Part shown: piece after piece, positions 52,434-60,447 of the stretch
Numbering within the stretch: position 1 is the stretch's first letter
Layout of the letters: every line of letters begins with the position of its first letter
Assembly (NCBI GenBank): GCA_964007475.1
Contig: OZ023273.1
Location: forward strand, 7,149,234-7,213,233
Length of the DNA: 64,000 nt
From: Hybos culiciformis
Lineage: Eukaryota > Arthropoda > Insecta > Diptera > Hybotidae
Direction of reading: 5' to 3'
Program-made: the position numbers and the translations under genes
Notes under the pieces: generated by a model
Told to the model about the DNA's origin: nothing
What the model saw: only the letters and a program-made list of their open reading frames with translations
Database searches by the model: none

Positions 52434-52645
52434 GTGAAATAACATATTTTAACAAATTAATATCAAAAATTTAAATTCACTTTTTAAAATTACATGAAGA
52501 ATATCGTCGACATATTTTTATAAATTCATTTTGTGTCAATATTGTTAAAGTTACATAATTTTAAGCCTTTTCATCGTAAAATATACAATAAATACGAATT
52601 GGGTTTTCTATTTCTGCTTTGAACAATAAATTGAAATGGATTCAT
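52434..52645. other. Original left part of intron 5
   Basis: 212 nt of intron before the retrotransposon, starting GTGAAA. Without the insertion the intron would be about 227 nt (this part plus 15 nt after the second TTCAT). Confidence 0.75.
52641..52645. repeat. Left target-site duplication TTCAT
   Basis: Matches TTCAT at 57319-57323 exactly; the 5-bp size is usual for Ty3/gypsy integrases. Confidence 0.93.
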
Positions 52646-52848
52646 TGTATTGATTCTGATAATCTTCAATATCGAATGATCTTTATTTCTATTGTTTCAT
52701 TATATTAAAATACAATATGTTTATATATACCTAGGTTTATATGTATTCTTAACCTAATATATAATTCATTATTCGTATACAATTAATTATATATAAACCT
52801 AGAGTGATTCAATAATTTAATTAATATTTTATAAACTCAATTCTTACA
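52646..52848 (-). repeat. 3' LTR of the retrotransposon
   Basis: 203 bp, beginning TGTATTGATT and ending TTCTTACA on the + strand (TG...CA ends). It is identical to 57116-57318 and is the downstream LTR because the element reads on the minus strand. Confidence 0.95.
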
Positions 52849-52859
52849 TCTCCCTTTTC
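52849..52859 (-). other. Polypurine tract of the retrotransposon
   Basis: On the minus strand GAAAAGGGAGA lies directly before the 3' LTR, the position and composition of the plus-strand primer. A second copy of this junction lies at 52945-52972. Confidence 0.85.
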
Positions 52860-52944
52860 AAAATTATATAATTACATTTTAACAATCATTCAACTTAATT
52901 CAAAATAGGTATATGTTCTTTTATTTTTTCTTTTCTTTTATTTC

Positions 52945-52972
52945 ATAAACTCATTTATTACATCTCCCTTTT
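52945..52972 (-). repeat. Duplicated LTR-end/polypurine-tract segment
   Basis: 28 nt matching 52831-52858 at 26 positions. It carries both the end of the LTR (CTTTTACAT-like) and the purine tract AAAAGGGAGATG on the minus strand, 114 nt further inside the element. Confidence 0.8.
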
Positions 52973-53089
52973 AAATTTAAAATTTTTCTATTCTTTCTAA
53001 TTCATTATATTTTACATTTCATTAAATTCATTAGATACTTATAGAAATTATATTTTTACATTTAGAATTCACTAGATTAAATTCATATA

Positions 53090-53091
<2 letters not shown>

Positions 53092-53126
<35 letters not shown>
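53092..53126. repeat. T35 homopolymer inside the retrotransposon
   Basis: 35 consecutive T on the + strand (poly-A on the element's sense strand) in the untranslated segment between the gag-pol stop and the polypurine tract. Confidence 0.9.
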
Positions 53127-53128
<2 letters not shown>

Positions 53129-53198
53129 TTGTTGAATATTTTACTAAATTTTACTAAATTTTATTTGTTGAATATTTTACTAAATTTTACTAAACTTT
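53127..53198. repeat. 36-bp tandem repeat inside the retrotransposon
   Basis: Two almost identical units, each beginning ATTTGTTGAATATTTTACTA, at 53127-53162 and 53163-53198. Confidence 0.9.
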
Positions 53199-53240
53199 AG
53201 GCTCAATTTATTTAAATTTTTATGCAATTTTTATGGTAGT

Positions 53241-56200
53241 TCAGTAATTTCTTTTTTTTATAAAAAACGAGTTCCTGCGAAGAACTTGACCATTATGCAA
53301 TTTTATCATATATGATCTCGGTGTTTTATGAACGTTTTCAATTACAGCCGGTAGCCAACATTTTCCTTCTTTTATCCAAACATTCTGTCCCTTTTTAAAG
53401 TCTTTTCTGATTTTGGCAGTTCTATCATGGTAAAACTTATTTTTTGAATTATTTTCTTGAATTACGTGATCAAATTTGTTTTTAAACTTACTTTCGAAAA
53501 GAAAATTGTTTCCTGGTAATAGAGTTCTAGTCTGCCTGCCCATTAATATTTGACATGGTGAAAGTTTCGAGTTTGTGATGGGAGTATTCCTATATTCAAG
53601 AAGATTTAGCCAAAGGTTAGTCTTGCTGTCTAGTGATTTTTGCACTAACTTTTTTGCAATGTTTACAAATTTTTCACTCAAACCGTTTGACTTTGGATAT
53701 TTAGGGCTAGAAGTTATGACTTCTATATCCAAATTTTTTGCGAAATTTAAAAATTCAAATGAATTAAATGGCATGTTGTCTGCGATAATAGTACGGGGTA
53801 TTCCATAAACTGAAAATACATATTCTAGTTTTTCAATTAGTACCTTTGCTGTTTTACGATTTATTGGGATTATGTCCAAATACTTTGAATAATAGTCACC
53901 AATTATTAGATAATTTTTTGAAGCAACTTCCATTATATCCATACCAATTTTCTGATATGGGTATAATGGTACTTCATGGTTGATAAGGGGTTCTTTTATA
54001 TTTGATGGTTGATACTTTTGGCAAAATTTACATTTGGCAACTAATTCACAAATATCATTGTTTAAGCCCGGCCAATAAATTAGACTACGTGCTCTTTTTT
54101 TAGTTTTTTCAATTCCTTGATGCGATAAATGTAAATATTGAAGTATTTCTGCTCTTAAATTTCTTGGAACGAAAACCCTGTCCCCAAAAAAAATTAACTC
54201 ATCGTCTATAAATATATTATTTCTTTGATTCCAAAAACATTTTAAATTGTCTTGCACCTGTTTTTTGGATTTAGGCCAACCTTGTTTAATTAAGTTTTTT
54301 AAATTTTCAAGTAATTGATCTTTTTTTGTTTCAGTTTTAAATTTTTCTTTTCTTTCGTTACTTATATTAATTGTATGTATCATATCATTTAAGTCCTGAG
54401 TTTCTTTATCTGGCAAAATTTCTTTACTCTTATTTCGCGAAAGATAGTCTGCTATGTACAAAAATTTTCCGGGAACATATTTTAGATTTATTTTGTATTT
54501 TTGCAATTTAAGTTTCAATTTTTGGAGCCTTGGGGACGGAATTTTGTGAAAGTCTTTTGACATAATACCAAGTAATGGTTTATGGTCTGTAATTACATCT
54601 ACATCACGACCATATATTAACGCGTGCCACTTTTTACAGGCGTAATAAATTCCTAAAAATTCTTTTTCTATTTGTGAATATTGTTTTTGTGTATCGTTTA
54701 AACTACATGAAGCGAACGAAACCGGTTTACTGTTCTGCATGAGACAAGCTCCTAAACCATTTTGGGAGGCATCTGATTGTATTGTCACTTTTACTTTACA
54801 ATCAAAAGATTTTAATATTGGTGCTGTTGTAATTAATTTTTTTATTTTATTTAAACAAATTTCATGGTCATTACGCCATTCAAAATGAACGTTCTTTTTT
54901 AATAATTCCCTTAATGGGGTCGAAATTTCAGATAGATTTGGTATAAATTCTCTAATATAATTTATGAATCCAAGCAATTTTTGGAGATCATTTTTGCAAG
55001 CGGGTGGTTCTAAATTTTCAATTGTTGTGATTCTTTTTTGATTTAGTGAAATCCCTTTTGCTGATATTGTATGCCCTAAAAATTCTATCTCATTTAATTT
55101 ATACTGTATTTTGTCTGGATTAAAAGTTATATTATGCTTTAACGCTCTGTCTAATATTGCTTTTACTGCTTGATCATGTTGATCTTCAGTCTCAGCTGCA
55201 ACCGCTATGTCATCTATATATATTATTGTATTAGGAATATCTGAAAATATTGATTCATTTATTTTTTGAAAAACTTCACCGGCAATTTTAATCCCAAAAG
55301 GCAATTTTATATATCTAAAAATTCCAAAGGGTGTGCTAAATGCACATAACTTTCTTGAATGTGAATCTAGCTCAATTTGAAAAAATCCATCTTTAACATC
55401 AAAAACAGAAAAAAAAAATTTGTTTGAAAACTTTGATTTTAATTCATCTATGCAAGGTATTTCATAAAATTCGTCTTTCATGGCCAAATTAAGTTGTTTT
55501 GGGTCTAAGCAAATTCTTATTTTATTGGGCTTTTCAATGATCACTATGTTTGAAACCCATTCACAGGGTTCATTTACAGGCTCAATTATGTTATTTTTTA
55601 CGAGCCTATCTAGCTCAATTTTTAAGGGTTCTCGAAGACTTATAGGAATCCTACGCGAAGGTTTGGCTACTGGAATTGCACCATGTTTTAAATCTATATG
55701 AAAGTTTTTAAAACAACATCCTAGTCCTGTAAAAACTTTTTTATGTTTTGCAATTAACTCGGTTTTATTAAGTATTTTTACAGTATTTATTCTTTTAACA
55801 AGTTCAAGCGATACACAACTATTTAAGCCTAGTATTGGTATTTTATCAGTTTTAGTGATGTAGAATTCTTCTATGGAAATTTTATTACCCGCAACACATT
55901 TTAAATTAATAGTACCTAGTGTGTCAATATTCGTACCATTATATGCCAAAAGTTTTACTGAATTATTTTTATTTATTTTTTCTTCAAAATGTTTAGTAAA
56001 TGTTGAAGGTAAAATGTTGGCTGCCGCGCCGGTATCTAATTTAAAGCGAATTATTTGGCCTCCAACCTTTAAATTTTCATACCAGGAATTTTCGTTTCCT
56101 GTTTTTCCAATACTATCAAAGTAAAGTTCGTTATCACTCAAATTACTGTTATTTTCCGTGTTAACCTCATTAACTACTTTTTTCTTACAAACTATAGCAA

Positions 56201-57032
56201 AGTGATTTGATCCATTGCAATTTGAACATTTTTTTCCGAAAGCAGTACACCTACCCTTTTCATGCACTTTACCACAAAAATTGCATTCAAATTTGCCCTT
56301 TTTGTTAAAATTTGAATTTTTATTAAAATTATTATAATTTTTAGAATTATTATTTTTATAATTACTCTTACCAACGGCATCAACAATTACCTCAGATTGG
56401 TTCAATACATCCATTTGTTTTGCTGTTAGTTCGGATGAACGTGCTATGGAAATCGCTTTATCTAATGTTAATCCATCATATTCTAACAACTTTTTTTGTA
56501 CTTTTTTATCATAAATTCCAAGCACGACTCGATCTCGAAGCATTCTTTCTTCGTCATGAAAATTGCATTTTTTAACTAATTTTTTTATTTCCATTATGTA
56601 CATATCAAATGGTTCATTTAACTTTTGACTTCTAGTGTGAAAAATAAAACTTTCGTATACCTCATTTGTTTTGCTTTTACAAAAATTTTCAAAGGCCTCT
56701 ATTACTTTATCTAACTTTTTTCGGTCTTCATCCTCAATTTTTAAAACATTATTAAAAGTTTCTGTAGCTTCCTCGCCTGCAGAGTTCAAAAATACAGCTA
56801 CTTGAACCTCGGCTGGTTTTTTAGCTAGTTCAACTGCTGTAGAAAATACTTTAAAATTTCTACTAAAAACTTGCCAGCTTTCTGCTAAATTTGCATTATT
56901 AAGATTGAGCTCACTCACTTTTTTAATGTAATCCATATTTGTGTTGAAATATACCACACGAACCCTTTTAGGTGGTCTGCCTCGTTTTCTAGGTGATATA
57001 ATTCCTGCTTCTTTATTTTTGGCTTTTGCCAT
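53241..57032 (-). CDS. Retrotransposon gag-pol polyprotein, 1263 residues, intact
   Basis: A single frame from ATG (57030-57032) to TGA (53241-53243). The N-terminus has a basic AT-hook-like motif, PRKRGRPPKR (14-23). A gag capsid-like region spans about 45-210. An Asn/Lys-rich linker follows, then two zinc knuckles: CX2CX3HX4C from Cys250 and CX2CX4HX4C from Cys269. The protease has DTGA (333-336). Reverse transcriptase spans about 450-680, with Asp545 and YIDD (605-608). RNase H has Asp754, Glu789, Asp816 and Asp862. Integrase has the zinc motif His968/His971/Cys1001/Cys1004 and catalytic Asp1032, Asp1085 and Glu1120 (34 residues between the last two). The C-terminal integrase domain ends near 1255 with GQVLRRNSF. 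Gag and pol are fused with no frameshift or stop between them, and there is no envelope gene. Every catalytic residue I checked is present, so the element appears competent in sequence. Confidence 0.96.
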   Translation of the reverse strand: MAKAKNKEAGIISPRKRGRPPKRVRVVYFNTNMDYIKKVSELNLNNANLAESWQVFSRNFKVFSTAVELAKKPAEVQVAVFLNSAGEEATETFNNVLKIEDEDRKKLDKVIEAFENFCKSKTNEVYESFIFHTRSQKLNEPFDMYIMEIKKLVKKCNFHDEERMLRDRVVLGIYDKKVQKKLLEYDGLTLDKAISIARSSELTAKQMDVLNQSEVIVDAVGKSNYKNNNSKNYNNFNKNSNFNKKGKFECNFCGKVHEKGRCTAFGKKCSNCNGSNHFAIVCKKKVVNEVNTENNSNLSDNELYFDSIGKTGNENSWYENLKVGGQIIRFKLDTGAAANILPSTFTKHFEEKINKNNSVKLLAYNGTNIDTLGTINLKCVAGNKISIEEFYITKTDKIPILGLNSCVSLELVKRINTVKILNKTELIAKHKKVFTGLGCCFKNFHIDLKHGAIPVAKPSRRIPISLREPLKIELDRLVKNNIIEPVNEPCEWVSNIVIIEKPNKIRICLDPKQLNLAMKDEFYEIPCIDELKSKFSNKFFFSVFDVKDGFFQIELDSHSRKLCAFSTPFGIFRYIKLPFGIKIAGEVFQKINESIFSDIPNTIIYIDDIAVAAETEDQHDQAVKAILDRALKHNITFNPDKIQYKLNEIEFLGHTISAKGISLNQKRITTIENLEPPACKNDLQKLLGFINYIREFIPNLSEISTPLRELLKKNVHFEWRNDHEICLNKIKKLITTAPILKSFDCKVKVTIQSDASQNGLGACLMQNSKPVSFASCSLNDTQKQYSQIEKEFLGIYYACKKWHALIYGRDVDVITDHKPLLGIMSKDFHKIPSPRLQKLKLKLQKYKINLKYVPGKFLYIADYLSRNKSKEILPDKETQDLNDMIHTINISNERKEKFKTETKKDQLLENLKNLIKQGWPKSKKQVQDNLKCFWNQRNNIFIDDELIFFGDRVFVPRNLRAEILQYLHLSHQGIEKTKKRARSLIYWPGLNNDICELVAKCKFCQKYQPSNIKEPLINHEVPLYPYQKIGMDIMEVASKNYLIIGDYYSKYLDIIPINRKTAKVLIEKLEYVFSVYGIPRTIIADNMPFNSFEFLNFAKNLDIEVITSSPKYPKSNGLSEKFVNIAKKLVQKSLDSKTNLWLNLLEYRNTPITNSKLSPCQILMGRQTRTLLPGNNFLFESKFKNKFDHVIQENNSKNKFYHDRTAKIRKDFKKGQNVWIKEGKCWLPAVIENVHKTPRSYMIKLHNGQVLRRNSFFIKKRNY

Positions 57033-57100
57033 TCACAACCATGTGGTTTAAAGAAAAAAAAAACTCTTCTTATTTCAATTTTTTCTTTTTAATTATTTTT

Positions 57101-57115
57101 ATACAGGCTGCGCCA
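57101..57115 (-). other. tRNA primer-binding site of the retrotransposon
   Basis: On the minus strand TGGCGCAGCC starts directly after the 5' LTR. A PBS starting TGGCGC pairs with a tRNA 3' end ...GCGCCA. TGGCGCAGT is the start used by tRNA-Ser-primed elements such as 17.6 and 297; here the match extends for only 8 bases, so the primer identity is uncertain. Only 83 nt separate the LTR from the gag ATG. Confidence 0.75.
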
Positions 57116-57318
57116 TGTATTGATTCTGATAATCTTCAATATCGAATGATCTTTATTTCTATTGTTTCATTATATTAAAATACAATATGTTTATATATAC
57201 CTAGGTTTATATGTATTCTTAACCTAATATATAATTCATTATTCGTATACAATTAATTATATATAAACCTAGAGTGATTCAATAATTTAATTAATATTTT
57301 ATAAACTCAATTCTTACA
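57116..57318 (-). repeat. 5' LTR of the retrotransposon
   Basis: 203 bp, TG...CA on the + strand and identical to 52646-52848. It supplies the promoter for minus-strand transcription of the element and lies 20 nt from the exon 6 acceptor of the host gene. Confidence 0.95.
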
Positions 57319-57323
57319 TTCAT
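57319..57323. repeat. Right target-site duplication TTCAT
   Basis: Second copy of the 5-bp duplication; it is followed by only GAAGTTTCTTTTCAG before exon 6. Confidence 0.93.
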
Positions 57324-57338
57324 GAAGTTTCTTTTCAG

Positions 57339-57578
57339 GTGCAAACTATATGCATTACGGAGAGCAATTGAATGAAAAAATTTATTTTGAAAATTTTGCG
57401 AAATTACTAGTGGTTAATAACGAATGGGAAATTTGTAGCAAGGCAAAAAATATATGCGTGCCGTCTAATGAAATAAAATGTAATGCACTAGGTATCAAAT
57501 GTAATTTTCTATTTAGAAATGGTGCAATTATGGATTCGCAAGCTAAGTTAACAAGTTACCTTTTGTTTTACCCAATTC
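57339..57578 (+). CDS. Non-canonical poly(A) polymerase/TUTase-like protein, exon 6: third active-site position altered
   Basis: Entered in phase 1 after GTTTCTTTTCAG and left in phase 1 at ATTC|GTAAGT; residues 253-332. The stretch ALGIKCNFLFRNGAIMDSQA (302-321), followed by LTSYLLFYPI, fits the family region GIEC-Asp-LxFNN...HNTxLLRxYxxIDPRVRPL. The third catalytic aspartate falls on Asn308. Together with Thr202 in exon 4, two of three metal ligands are missing. That aligns with known pseudoenzymes among nucleotidyltransferases, but the alignment was made by eye. The acceptor keeps a good pyrimidine tract, but everything more than 20 nt upstream is now retrotransposon LTR. Confidence 0.85.
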
Positions 57579-57689
57579 GTAAGTAAATTCAGAACTCATT
57601 TTTAAAAATAAATTACATATAATAATAAGCTACAGAAATGAAACAATTACAATGTTATATAGTGTTGAAGATAATGTTTTATTTTTCAG

Positions 57690-57851
57690 TTCGAAAACTA
57701 TGCAGTGCTATTAGATCCATGAATCGGAGTTTATTCAGTAAATTTAATAATTATACCATAACAATGTTAGTGATATTTTATTATCAGGTTAAACGGGTCA
57801 TTCCACCAGTTTTTATTTTACAAAACAATATTCCAACAATTTTTTCCGGCC
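57690..57851 (+). CDS. Non-canonical poly(A) polymerase/TUTase-like protein, exon 7: central helical domain
   Basis: Acceptor TATTTTTCAG, donor GGCC|GTAAGT, phase 1 at both ends; residues 333-386. It contains RKLCSAIRSMNRSLFSKFNN, then YTITMLVIFYYQ and the PP of RVIPPVF. These match the family's conserved LxSYALxLMVIxYLQ...PPVLP helix-loop of the poly(A) polymerase central domain. Hydrophobic positions are conserved, so the fold is expected to be kept even if catalysis is lost. Confidence 0.9.
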
Positions 57852-57934
57852 GTAAGTTTACCAACAAAAACCAAAATAATTTGATAATATTCAGTATTAA
57901 TTTATAAACAAAAAATATTTCAATTTTATTTTAG

Positions 57935-58148
57935 CATGGCAAATAAATTTTAGACAAGTTCAAATAATATGTGACTCTCGAATGCAAATGAAACTTATTG
58001 ATAATTTTAAAAATTTCCAAGATGAATTACAAGAATTTTTCGAATTTTACAACACGTTTGATTTCAAAAAATTCGCAATATGTCCCTACTTGGGTCAGCC
58101 AGTTGAAAAAAGTATATTTTATCAATGTGCTAAAACTCAAATGCCTAA
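57935..58148 (+). CDS. Non-canonical poly(A) polymerase/TUTase-like protein, exon 8: PAP-associated domain
   Basis: Acceptor TTTATTTTAG, donor CCTAA|GTAAGT, phase 1 in and phase 2 out; residues 387-457. ELQEFFEFYNTFDFKKFAIC (417-436) corresponds to the LLxxFFxYYAxFDFxxxxIS signature of the PAP-associated domain. A short GQPVEKS loop follows. The neighbouring alternative donor 4 nt downstream (GTAAAA) would shift the frame and is disfavoured. Confidence 0.9.
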
Positions 58149-58548
58149 GTAAGTAAAATTTCTTTTAATGAGCATTTGATTTATGTTTTTATTAATATTT
58201 ATGTGCCTTGGTAAAATACACTTAGAAATATTTTAAAAACTTCAAACTCCATTTTCACTCAAGGTTTATTTGTGGGTTTTGTGGGTTGTTTCAAGGATTG
58301 ACATTTTTTTATAGAGAAGATAAGGTCATTTAGACCTTTAAAACTAATTCGGAGAGTTTTTCTCAAAAGTTAAAAGTGGTTAAATTCATTTTTAAACTTT
58401 GGGGGTTTTTGCAAACTATTGGGAAAAATTTAACGTTATTCTTAATAGATTATTCGAAAAATGCTGGTTGGTCTTTTCATGTACCAAGACACAATTATTA
58501 TTTTTTTAATTCATTAATTCATTAAATTTTTTTCGACTTTATTTTCAG
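58149..58548. other. Intron 8 of the nucleotidyltransferase-like gene
   Basis: A 400-nt phase-2 intron, GTAAGT to ATTTTCAG, with a moderately GC-richer middle (58265-58430). Nothing recognised inside. Confidence 0.65.
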
Positions 58549-58750
58549 CTTTATCCGTTACTATCTTATTAATCCTGCATTGAATAACATTGATTTAAAT
58601 GGTATGTGCATTCAAGATCCAATGGAGCAAAATAGAAATATTGCAAGTTATATTGATCATACTATGCTTGAGGAGTTTGCTGATTTTTGTCATGAAATAA
58701 GTAAAAGAAGTTTTACGGTACTCAAACCCAGATATCCAAAAATCAATTAG
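58549..58750 (+). CDS. Non-canonical poly(A) polymerase/TUTase-like protein, last exon with stop
   Basis: Phase 2 entry, stop TAG at 58748-58750; residues 458-524. GMCIQDPMEQNRNIASYID (476-494) matches the family's CIQDPFELxHNVAxxV motif near the base-recognition site. In uridylyltransferases a His at the HN position favours UTP; here Arg487 stands there. The protein ends soon after with a short basic tail (KPRYPKIN), about the usual distance beyond the domain. AATAAA at 58877-58882 is a candidate polyadenylation signal. Confidence 0.92.
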
Positions 58751-60173
58751 ATATATACATAATATATAAAATAAGCGAAATATAAAAATTTTACATAAAT
58801 AGTATTATTGAAAACAATAATTTTTTTTATCTGACAACAAAAATACTTACAATAATTTTATTTGCAAATTGATTAAAATAAATAATTCGTTTTTTTTTTA
58901 ATTTTTTATCTTACTAAAATTAGATAAAATTATGTAAATTTTAAACCCAGAGTATATCTTTTCATTATCACTCTGTGTGTCCTAACATAAAGCATATAAT
59001 GATTTTTTTTAAAAATTTGTAATTTAAACAATAAAATAATTAAAATAATAACACTATATATAAAGAAGTTTTAATCAACTTCGATGAAAATTAGTATATC
59101 TATTATAGGAACTTAAAAAAAAATATTTAGCTCCGATCGTGTCCAAGGATTGGAACGTGGCTGGAAAAAAAATTTCAGTGAAAATAAAGGAATCAAGGAA
59201 CATTCCAAACTGTATATAGGAAATCTGAAAAAATGTTATACACATACACATATAATATCAATTTGTATATAGAGAAAAGTTATCTATATATATTCTACAT
59301 TATCACATTGTGGCGTTAGTAATAAGTTTAACTGAAAGTTAATTATAAAAATAAAAGTAAGTACACTGCATTTATATATAGAAGAATTTATTATGATGAC
59401 GAAAGGTAATAATGCAATAATATCATTTCCAATTTTAAATCCAATAATTTATTAATTATAACAATAATTGAAAAAAATGTTTGCCCAAAAATATTACATC
59501 TTAGCTTAAGCATTTTTGAAACAATAGTTTTGACTAAAGTTGAAAAGTATCTATGTGAAAAGTATCTATGTCACCGAATCATCAACCTATTAAATGAGGG
59601 AATGACAACGAAATTTATTTTATTTTCAATTTTATTTATTTTAACATTTCATTTTTTAACATTGTAATTTTTTTTCGTTTCATTTTATTTGACTTTTTTT
59701 TTTTAATAAATGAATAATAACTATATTTTAAAATGGTATAATTTTTAAATTTAACTACGAAAAAAAATTTTTTTTAAAATCAATTAAATTTTTATATATT
59801 TTTAATTGGTTTTTTTTTTTCTTTTATCTTTATTAATGTTTATTTGTTTTGTTTTTTTTATTTTTTATTATACAATTTCATTTTTTTTTAATGTTTTTAT
59901 TATTAGATCGATTTAATATTTTAAGGGAAAAAAAAATACTAATTGAATTTAAAATTATATTCAAAATTATGTTCATTAAATTTTATTTTTTTTTAATTTA
60001 TAACTTTAGACATTTTTATATTTTTGCACTTTTCTTTGAATAGAAAAAATACCATTTTTTTTTTTCAATAGTAGTAAAAGAAAAACAATTTAAGTTTTCG
60101 TAATTAATTGGAAAATTGACAAGAGACGAGCGCGTAATTAAAATAATATAATACAATATATATAATTGGTCGA

Positions 60174-60447
60174 TCCCTATTGAAAGTATCACAAGTGAAA
60201 ATAACAACTTTTCAAGAGAAATGATCTAAAGTTTTGTAATACTTTTTAATTTCTATGTTTTTTCATGTTTTTTTATTTATACATAAATGTCAAAATGTTT
60301 TAATGTATAACACAACTTAACAGGAAGGTGTGGCACGAAAATGAGGATAAGAGCAATAGATTTAGAAACAAAGAACACAAAGTTGTAATTGTTTTAAAAT
60401 TTAAAGAGTATTTATTAGAAATAATTTTGTCATACTTTCAATAGGGA
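60174..60447. mobile_element. 274-bp MITE-like element with inverted termini
   Basis: TCCCTATTGAAAGTATCACA at the left and TGTCATACTTTCAATAGGGA at the right are inverted repeats with one mismatch over 20 bp. No frame inside. Flanks do not give an unambiguous target duplication. Confidence 0.7.

Larger units (their letters stand above)
52646..57318 (-). mobile_element. Complete Ty3/gypsy (mag-like) LTR retrotransposon, 4673 bp, antisense in intron 5
   Basis: Two 203-bp LTRs, identical base for base by eye, bound an internal region with primer site, one long gag-pol frame and polypurine tract, all reading on the minus strand. TTCAT flanks the element on both sides (52641-52645 and 57319-57323), a 5-bp target duplication. 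The domain order gag, CCHC knuckles, protease, reverse transcriptase, RNase H, integrase is that of Ty3/gypsy elements. Wording in reverse transcriptase and integrase (LPFGIK, ADNMP, SNGLSEK) points to the mag lineage. There is no envelope frame. Identical LTRs and an unbroken frame mean a very recent insertion. It lies 15 nt from the acceptor of exon 6. Confidence 0.97.

Noticed and set aside
53575..56386. Plus-strand and alternate-frame readings within the retrotransposon
   Set aside because: Shadows of the intact gag-pol frame; no envelope or accessory gene is supported.
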